Assembly: GCA_947303825.1 (NCBI GenBank)
Contig: CAMYZK010000181.1
Coordinates: forward strand, 1-5,748
Origin: an uncultured Prevotella sp.
Lineage (GTDB): Bacteria > Bacteroidota > Bacteroidia > Bacteroidales > Bacteroidaceae
Length of the DNA stretch: 5,748 bases
Direction of reading: 5' to 3'
Made by a program: the position numbers and the translations under genes. The notes beneath the pieces were generated by a model. The model did not search any database and was not told the DNA's origin. It saw only the letters and a list, made by a program, of their open reading frames with translations. Below are positions 1 to 3,587 of the stretch, one piece after another (position 1 is the first letter of the stretch; each line of letters begins with the position of its first letter).

Positions 1-1327
1 TGCTTACACCGTCCCATGTTATGCCCAGCTTGTCGGTCACCAGTCCGCTCAGGTTCGGTATCAGTCCGAAGATGCCTATCGAACCGGTTATCGTTGTCGG
101 CTCGGCGAAGATGTAGTTGGCTCCGCAGCTTATCATGTAACCTCCCGATGCGGCCACTCCTCCCATCGACACCACCACAGGCTTCTTGCTCTTTATCAGG
201 TTTATGGCGTGCCATATCTGCTCAGAGGCCACTGCGCTGCCGCCCCCGGAGTTAACCCTGAGCACCACGGCTTTCACCTTGTCGTCGTTGGCCAGCTGCT
301 GCAGGTCGCTCACGGTCTTGCTGCCCACAATGTTGTGTCCGCTGGTGAGTCCGCTCACCATCTGGTCTACTATCTCTCCGTAGGCATAGTACACGGCCAC
401 GATGTCGCCCTTTTCCTTCTTTTTCTTTGCAGGCTTGAGCTTCTTCATGTCGTTCAGTGTCAGCTGGTTGATGTTCTCTTTCTCGTCAATCTTCAGCTTG
501 CGCTTTATCACTTTCTGCATCTCTTCGGGATAGAATACCCTGTCTATGAGCTTGGAGCTGAGGTAGTCATCGGTCTTGGCAAACAGCATAATGCTGTCGC
601 TAGCCAGCGAGTCGAGCTGGGCGGCCGTCACCTTCCTGCTCTTTGCCATCTGGTCTGTCCACTGCTGCCATATCCCTTTCAGGTATGCCTCTCGCTGTTC
701 CCTGTCTTCGGCACTCATATCCTTGCGGGTAACGCTCTCCACATAACTCTTGTATTTTCCCACACGTGCAGCCTGATACTTCACGCCTAGCTTCTCATAC
801 AGTCCTGTCATGTACATGCTTTTCCCTCCAAGACCCTTGAAGTCAATCATTCCGGTGGTATTGAGGAACAGTGAGTCGGCAGCCGAGCATACATAGTAGC
901 ATGCCTGTAGCATGTTGTCGCCGTATGCATATACCCACTTGCCGCTTTTCTTGAAGTCTAGCAAGGCATTGCGTATCTGCTGTGCCGAGGCAGGAGAGTC
1001 AAACACTGTTGCTCCCCCCTCCAGGTATATACCTTTTATGTTTTCCTCGTCGCGTGCCATGCTGATGGCTTTCAGTATGTCGTCCAGTCCCATGACAGTG
1101 GCATCAGCTGTGCCCAGCAGCAGGTTCAGCGGGTTTCCGTCTTCAGCGCGCTCTTCTACGGTGCCAGCAAGTTTCAGCACGAAGACACTGTTCTCTTTTG
1201 CCTTCACCTTCGAGTCGCTGCTTGAGAGCAGTCCCATCAGCGTGAGAGCGAAGATAAGTAGGCAGAAGAGAGAAAACACCAATATGCCACAAACGGTGGC
1301 AAACATGTACTTGAAAAAGTCTTTCAT
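1..1327 (-). CDS. sppA: Signal peptide peptidase SppA, 67K type (partial, 3' end off the left edge)
   Basis: SppA is a membrane-bound serine protease of peptidase family S49 that degrades signal peptides left in the inner membrane after secretion. Reading leftward from the ATG at 1327-1325, 442 codons are open to the window edge. Residues 1-35 hold a short basic start (MKDFFKY) and one long hydrophobic segment (about 8-34), a signal anchor. Two S49 repeats follow, as in the double-length E. coli-type enzyme. The first contains VGKYKSYVE, whose second lysine (K193) aligns with the family's general base (K209 in E. coli). The second contains RVNSGGGSAVAS (357-368) and GGVAASGGYMIS, whose S394 matches the nucleophile (S409 in E. 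coli). A lysine-rich linker (295-307) joins the halves. Family members usually run to about 590 residues, so about 140 C-terminal residues should lie outside. The start is chosen because the anchor follows directly and a -7 box lies 34 bases upstream. No Shine-Dalgarno sequence is visible, which is normal for Bacteroidota. The neighbouring GH28 gene is transcribed divergently. No frameshift is seen. Confidence 0.96.
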   Translation of the reverse strand, partial: MKDFFKYMFATVCGILVFSLFCLLIFALTLMGLLSSSDSKVKAKENSVFVLKLAGTVEERAEDGNPLNLLLGTADATVMGLDDILKAISMARDEENIKGIYLEGGATVFDSPASAQQIRNALLDFKKSGKWVYAYGDNMLQACYYVCSAADSLFLNTTGMIDFKGLGGKSMYMTGLYEKLGVKYQAARVGKYKSYVESVTRKDMSAEDREQREAYLKGIWQQWTDQMAKSRKVTAAQLDSLASDSIMLFAKTDDYLSSKLIDRVFYPEEMQKVIKRKLKIDEKENINQLTLNDMKKLKPAKKKKEKGDIVAVYYAYGEIVDQMVSGLTSGHNIVGSKTVSDLQQLANDDKVKAVVLRVNSGGGSAVASEQIWHAINLIKSKKPVVVSMGGVAASGGYMISCGANYIFAEPTTITGSIGIFGLIPNLSGLVTDKLGITWDGVS

Positions 1328-1360
1328 GTCAAATATGTCTTATGTTGATAAAATCAGTGG

Positions 1361-1368
1361 CAAAATTA
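1361..1368 (-). promoter_or_regulatory. Putative sppA promoter -7 box
   Basis: Read on the minus strand this is TAATTTTG, an exact match to the Bacteroidota -7 consensus TAnnTTTG. It lies 34 bases upstream of the sppA ATG, which predicts a leader of about 25-30 nt. No exact TTTG -33 element lies at the usual distance. The nearest candidate is a TTTT around 1397-1394, about 25 bp away, so the upstream half is weak. Confidence 0.5.
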
Positions 1369-1440
1369 CACATTTTTTCTTTACTACATGCATAAAACGA
1401 CGTGATTTTTTATATGTAAGCTTTTTTTCCTTGTTTTTTC

Positions 1441-1472
1441 TTTGTCAAACTGTTTTTTTATTCGTAACTTTG
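1441..1472 (+). promoter_or_regulatory. Putative promoter of the GH28 gene (-33 and -7 boxes)
   Basis: TTTG at 1441-1444 and TAACTTTG at 1465-1472 match the Bacteroidota -33/-7 pair with a 20-bp spacer, which is the expected spacing. Transcription should start near 1478-1482, giving a leader of about 65 nt before the ATG at 1546. The leader has a small potential hairpin (AGGC-ATGT-GCCT, 1483-1494) and no Shine-Dalgarno sequence. Runs of T at 1373-1378, 1406-1411, 1422-1428, 1434-1439 and 1453-1459 lie around and upstream of the -33 box, so the DNA may be bent there. Apart from the two divergent promoters and these T-tracts, nothing else is seen between 1328 and 1545. Confidence 0.7.
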
Positions 1473-1545
1473 CAAACTATAAAGGCATGTGCCTCATTGT
1501 GTATTCTATTTGTTTAACTACTTAATTTACTAGCAAGTCATTCTG

Positions 1546-2898
1546 ATGAATAAGAAACTGTGTCTCTTTGTTCTCACTGCATTGCTATCAGTGTGCATGG
1601 GAGTAGAAGCAAAGAAGAAAGTAGAGAAACCGCTTATGTGGCCCAACGGTGAAGTGATGGATGCTTGGTTTACCGATACTGCCAAGGTCGATGTGAAGAC
1701 CCTGGGCCGCCAGTACGTGCTCACCAGCTACGGTGTGCGCCAAGGCACTACCGACATTCAGACACGCCAGATTCAGGCCGTCATAGACAAGTGTGCCCAG
1801 GAGGGTGGGGGAGTGATAGTGGTGCCAAAGGGCACGTTCTATACTGGCAGCCTCTTTTTCAAGCAGGGCACTCACCTGCACTTGGAGGAGGGGGCTGTAC
1901 TGAAGGGCAGTGAGCGTGTGCACGACTTTGAGATACGCGAGACGCGCATCGAGGGTCAGACCTGCAAGTATTTCACTGCACTTGTCAATGCCGACGGTCT
2001 CGACGGCTTTACCATTACCGGCAAGGGCACCATCGACGGCAACGGCGAGCCATACTGGGAGGAGTTCTGGATTCGCCGCAAGTGGAACCCGCAGTGCACC
2101 AACAAGGACGCACAGCGCCCAAGGCTCACCTACATATCAAACAGCAAGAACGTCACCATACAAGATGTGCGTCTCATCAACTCTCCCTTCTGGACAAACC
2201 ACATCTACCGCTGCGACCATGTGCGCTACCTGGACCTCTACATATACTCCTCTACCCAAGACATCAAGGGCCCTTCTACCGATGCCATTGATATCGATGT
2301 CTGCCACGACGTGGTGGTGCGCGGATGCTACATGAACGTTAACGATGATGCTGTGGTGCTGAAAGGTGGCAAGGGTACCTTTGCCGACCAGGCTCCCGAG
2401 AACGGCCCTTGTTATAATATCCTGGTAGAGGGTTGTCATTACGGCACTGTTCACGGATGCATGACACTTGGCTCCGAGTCGCTGCACGACTGGAATGTCA
2501 TCATGCGCAATTGCCATGCCGACGACACCCACCGGGTGTTATGGCTCAAGATGCGCCCCGACACTCCCCAGCACTACGAGTATGTCAGCGTAGAGAACTT
2601 CACCGGCAAGTGCCGCAGCTTCCTACTCATCAGGCCCTGGACGCAGTTCTACGAGAAGCAGGAGCGTGCCGACATGCCATTGTCTGAGTGTAACAACGTA
2701 TCGTTCAGCAATATACGTATGGACTGCCAGACTTTCTTCGATGTGAAGGGTAGCGATAAGTACCGTCTCCACGACTTCTCTTTTACCGACGTTAATGTCA
2801 ACGATGGGGCTAAGGAAAAGGCGTTCACCGACAATCCCATTGCCAACCTCTCCCTTAACCGCGTCACTGTCAACGGAGAGACTATACAGCTCAGATAG
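1546..2898 (+). CDS. Exported glycoside hydrolase family 28 protein (polygalacturonase / rhamnogalacturonidase-like)
   Basis: This is a complete 450-residue protein of the right-handed parallel beta-helix GH28 family, which hydrolyses alpha-linked galacturonic acid bonds in pectin by an inverting mechanism. Residues 1-22 are a signal peptide (MNKK, a hydrophobic core, then VEA before KKK), implying export to the periplasm or beyond. LSVC at 14-17 is a poor lipobox, so a lipoprotein is less likely. The fold start is seen in SYGV and the PKGTFYTGSL segment (residues 61-103). Active-site motifs appear in order: STDAID with D246 (for the usual NTD), NDD with D267 and D268, HGCMTLGSE with H303 (for GHGxxxGSE), and WLK with K335 (for RIK). 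All acids, the His and the Lys are kept, but the RIK arginine is Trp333. The mature part has an unusually high cysteine count (13). No SusC/SusD or other PUL genes are in view. Exact substrate (homogalacturonan, oligogalacturonides or rhamnogalacturonan backbone) cannot be decided from sequence. The start is supported by the signal peptide and the promoter about 75 bases upstream. Confidence 0.93.
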   Translation: MNKKLCLFVLTALLSVCMGVEAKKKVEKPLMWPNGEVMDAWFTDTAKVDVKTLGRQYVLTSYGVRQGTTDIQTRQIQAVIDKCAQEGGGVIVVPKGTFYTGSLFFKQGTHLHLEEGAVLKGSERVHDFEIRETRIEGQTCKYFTALVNADGLDGFTITGKGTIDGNGEPYWEEFWIRRKWNPQCTNKDAQRPRLTYISNSKNVTIQDVRLINSPFWTNHIYRCDHVRYLDLYIYSSTQDIKGPSTDAIDIDVCHDVVVRGCYMNVNDDAVVLKGGKGTFADQAPENGPCYNILVEGCHYGTVHGCMTLGSESLHDWNVIMRNCHADDTHRVLWLKMRPDTPQHYEYVSVENFTGKCRSFLLIRPWTQFYEKQERADMPLSECNNVSFSNIRMDCQTFFDVKGSDKYRLHDFSFTDVNVNDGAKEKAFTDNPIANLSLNRVTVNGETIQLR

Positions 2899-2914
2899 TC
2901 ACCATCGTTGTTTC

Positions 2915-2936
2915 ATACACTAAGTTTTTTGTGTAT
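2915..2936 (+). terminator. Weak hairpin after the GH28 stop, possible terminator
   Basis: ATACAC (2915-2920) and GTGTAT (2931-2936) can pair as a 6-bp AT-rich stem with a 10-base loop that contains T6. No U-tract follows, so it does not look like a standard intrinsic terminator. Its right half abuts the first base of the inverted-repeat element at 2937. The much longer hairpin formed by the element itself is at least as good a candidate for ending GH28 transcription. Confidence 0.2.
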
Positions 2937-3020
2937 AAGGTTGACACGTTGACACAACGCCGATGTACAGGGCGTTTGCAACCTTTTGAAGGTTGTCACA
3001 GGTTGACACAAGGTTGACAC
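2937..3020 (+). repeat. Left 84-bp inverted-repeat arm with five GTTGACAC octamers
   Basis: Aligned without gaps to the reverse complement of 3220-3303, 77 of 84 positions match. The outer 28 and inner 27 bases are identical, and all seven differences fall in the middle. The arm carries GTTGACAC at 2940-2947, 2948-2955, 3002-3009 and 3013-3020 and a variant GTTGTCAC at 2992-2999, in an outer pair and an inner trio spaced 10-11 bp apart, about one helical turn. A small stem CAACCTT/AAGGTTG (2979-2985 with 2989-2995) sits between the clusters. Confidence 0.95.
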
Positions 3021-3052
3021 GCACAAGAGGCTGTCTACGTAAGGAGAAACCC

Positions 3053-3088
3053 ATGGCACCTATAGCAATAGTGCCCCCTAATTGTTGA
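3053..3088 (+). CDS. Possible 11-codon micro-ORF inside the element
   Basis: AAGGAG at 3041-3046 precedes an ATG at 3053 by 6 bases, followed by 11 codons (MAPIAIVPPNC) and TGA at 3086-3088. A clean Shine-Dalgarno sequence at good spacing is noticeable because the three real genes here lack one. The ORF overlaps the hairpin at 3055-3075 and runs into the left half of the palindrome. No identifiable promoter precedes it, and an ORF this short is easily produced by chance. It could equally be a leader peptide or nothing. Confidence 0.12.
   Translation: MAPIAIVPPNC
3055..3075. repeat. Small bulged hairpin in the element core
   Basis: GGCAC-C-TAT (3055-3063) pairs with ATAGTGCC (3068-3075) around an AGCA loop, giving an 8-bp stem with one bulged C. 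It lies just left of the 34-bp palindrome. Function unknown. Confidence 0.5.
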
Positions 3089-3112
3089 ATTTTCGCGAAA
3101 ATTCAACAATTA
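3079..3112. repeat. Perfect 34-bp palindrome
   Basis: The two 17-base halves (3079-3095 and 3096-3112) are exact reverse complements with no spacer. The outer part is AT-rich (TAATTGTTGAA) and the centre is TTTTCGCGAAAA. It could be a dimeric-protein operator, a resolution or recombination site, or a cruciform. The centre falls about 25 bp left of the element midpoint, so it is a separate symmetry rather than part of the arm symmetry. Confidence 0.9.
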
Positions 3113-3171
3113 ATCAACGCCCTTTTCCTAGCAGCAAAAGCACCATGGAGAACGGGGCTTACTTCTTAATG

Positions 3172-3213
3172 CATAATTCATAATTCATAATTCGTAATTC
3201 ATAATTCGTAATT
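3172..3213. repeat. Six tandem heptamers CRTAATT
   Basis: CATAATT occurs three times, then CGTAATT, CATAATT, CGTAATT, with no gaps. The tract is about 86% A+T and lies directly left of the right arm. A period of 7 is not a multiple of 3 and no ORF crosses it. Such a tract could melt easily, act as an array of binding sites, or arise by slippage. From memory, similar AATTATG runs occur in other Bacteroidales genomes; this was not checked. Confidence 0.85.
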
Positions 3214-3220
3214 ATATTTG
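3213..3220 (+). promoter_or_regulatory. Promoter-like -7 box at the junction of heptamers and right arm
   Basis: TATATTTG matches TAnnTTTG. The upstream partner is poor (TTCG at 3191-3194, 18 bp away). If active, it would start a rightward transcript near 3226 running through the right arm toward lon. In AT-rich DNA this motif arises by chance. Confidence 0.15.
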
Positions 3221-3303
3221 TGTCAACCTTGTGTCAACCTGTGACAACCTCAAAAAGGTTGCAAGCCCTTTGTATATCGGCGTTGTGTCAACGTGTCAAC
3301 CTT
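3220..3303 (-). repeat. Right 84-bp inverted-repeat arm with five GTGTCAAC octamers
   Basis: This is the mirror copy of the left arm. Octamers lie at 3220-3227, 3231-3238, 3241-3248 (variant GTGACAAC), 3285-3292 and 3293-3300. The central stem is kept in slightly changed form (CAACCT 3245-3250 with AGGTTG 3256-3261, loop CAAAA). The outer end runs into T7 at 3302-3308, so a plus-strand transcript that folded the two arms together would end in a long stem followed by U residues, resembling an oversized intrinsic terminator. Confidence 0.95.
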
Positions 3304-3412
3304 TTTTTGAAAAAATTATGAGTAAACACTGGCCTCCAGCGAGCGAAACGGGCAAAACAGGTTTGTTATATAGGAGCCTGGAATAGTTAATAATTCTAAT
3401 ACTTCGCGGGGT
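3304..3412. other. Non-coding spacer between the element and the lon promoter
   Basis: No ORF, RNA gene or convincing terminator was found here. CAGG (3359-3362) and CCTG (3377-3380) can pair only weakly. The tract is AT-rich and may hold upstream regulatory sequence for lon, but no recognisable site is seen. Confidence 0.4.
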
Positions 3413-3447
3413 GTTGTCGGTTATATGAAAAAAAAGCAGTACCTTTG
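3413..3447 (+). promoter_or_regulatory. Putative lon promoter
   Basis: TACCTTTG at 3440-3447 is an exact TAnnTTTG -7 box. GTTG at 3413-3416 is a one-mismatch -33 candidate with a 23-bp spacer, slightly long. Transcription would start near 3453, giving a leader of about 135 nt. The leader can form a CTGCTG/CAGCAG stem (3477-3482 with 3495-3500) and is otherwise purine-rich. No heat-shock operator (CIRCE-type) was recognised. Confidence 0.6.
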
Positions 3448-3519
3448 CATGCTAAACAAGCCTGAAAGACGGCTGACTGCTGAAAAGTATAATGCAGCAG
3501 ACTGTCAAGAGGGTAGTGT

Positions 3520-3587
3520 AAAAGAAAAAGACCAGAGAGATTAAAGTGGTTTAAAACAAAAAAAGAAAGAGACTATAGAGATTGAAG
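3520..3587 (+). repeat. Imperfect 27-bp direct repeat ending at the lon start codon
   Basis: Bases 3520-3546 and 3561-3587 match at 23 of 27 positions and are 41 bp apart. Both are purine-rich (AAAAGAAA, then GAGATT and AAG). The second copy ends exactly at the base before the lon ATG. Purine-rich leaders can help initiation in Bacteroidota, where Shine-Dalgarno pairing is weak. The first copy is followed by GTG GTT TAA and so cannot be an alternative lon start. Confidence 0.65.

Larger units (their letters stand above)
2937..3303. mobile_element. MITE-like 367-bp element with 84-bp inverted repeats
   Basis: Two arms of exactly 84 bp (2937-3020 and 3220-3303) are inverted copies of each other, and similarity stops abruptly at both outer ends. 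The 199-bp core has no protein gene beyond an 11-codon ORF, but holds a bulged hairpin (3055-3075), a 34-bp perfect palindrome (3079-3112) and six heptamers (3172-3213). Small size, long terminal inverted repeats, no transposase and an intergenic position are what a miniature inverted-repeat transposable element looks like. A clear target-site duplication is not visible: both flanks are T-rich (T6 at 2925-2930, T7 at 3302-3308), which obscures any short one. Alternatives are an iteron-bearing protein binding region or a structured RNA. The structure is certain; calling it mobile is inference. Confidence 0.5.

Noticed and set aside
209..790. A 193-codon plus-strand frame opposite sppA
   Set aside because: It is antisense to well-conserved sppA codons including the catalytic region, and it resembles no family. 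It is a shadow frame.
912..1517. A 201-codon plus-strand frame running from sppA into the intergenic region
   Set aside because: It is serine-rich mirror sequence of sppA that then reads through AT-rich promoter DNA and across the GH28 promoter. There is no start signal or domain.
1587..1599. Lipoprotein signal (LSVC) in the GH28 signal peptide
   Set aside because: Valine directly before the cysteine is atypical for a lipobox, and a good signal peptidase I site (VEA before Lys) follows at residue 22.
3172..3213. CRISPR array
   Set aside because: The repeats are 7 bp and contiguous with no spacers, and no cas gene is in view.
2925..3308. Target-site duplication around the inverted-repeat element
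   Set aside because: Both flanks contain T-runs (T6 and T7), but the bases directly adjoining the arms do not form a convincing matched duplication, so none is claimed.
2899..3587. tRNA, rRNA or a known riboswitch in the long gene-free gap
   Set aside because: No cloverleaf, rRNA-like or recognised riboswitch sequence was seen. The structure present is explained by the inverted repeats, palindrome and heptamers.
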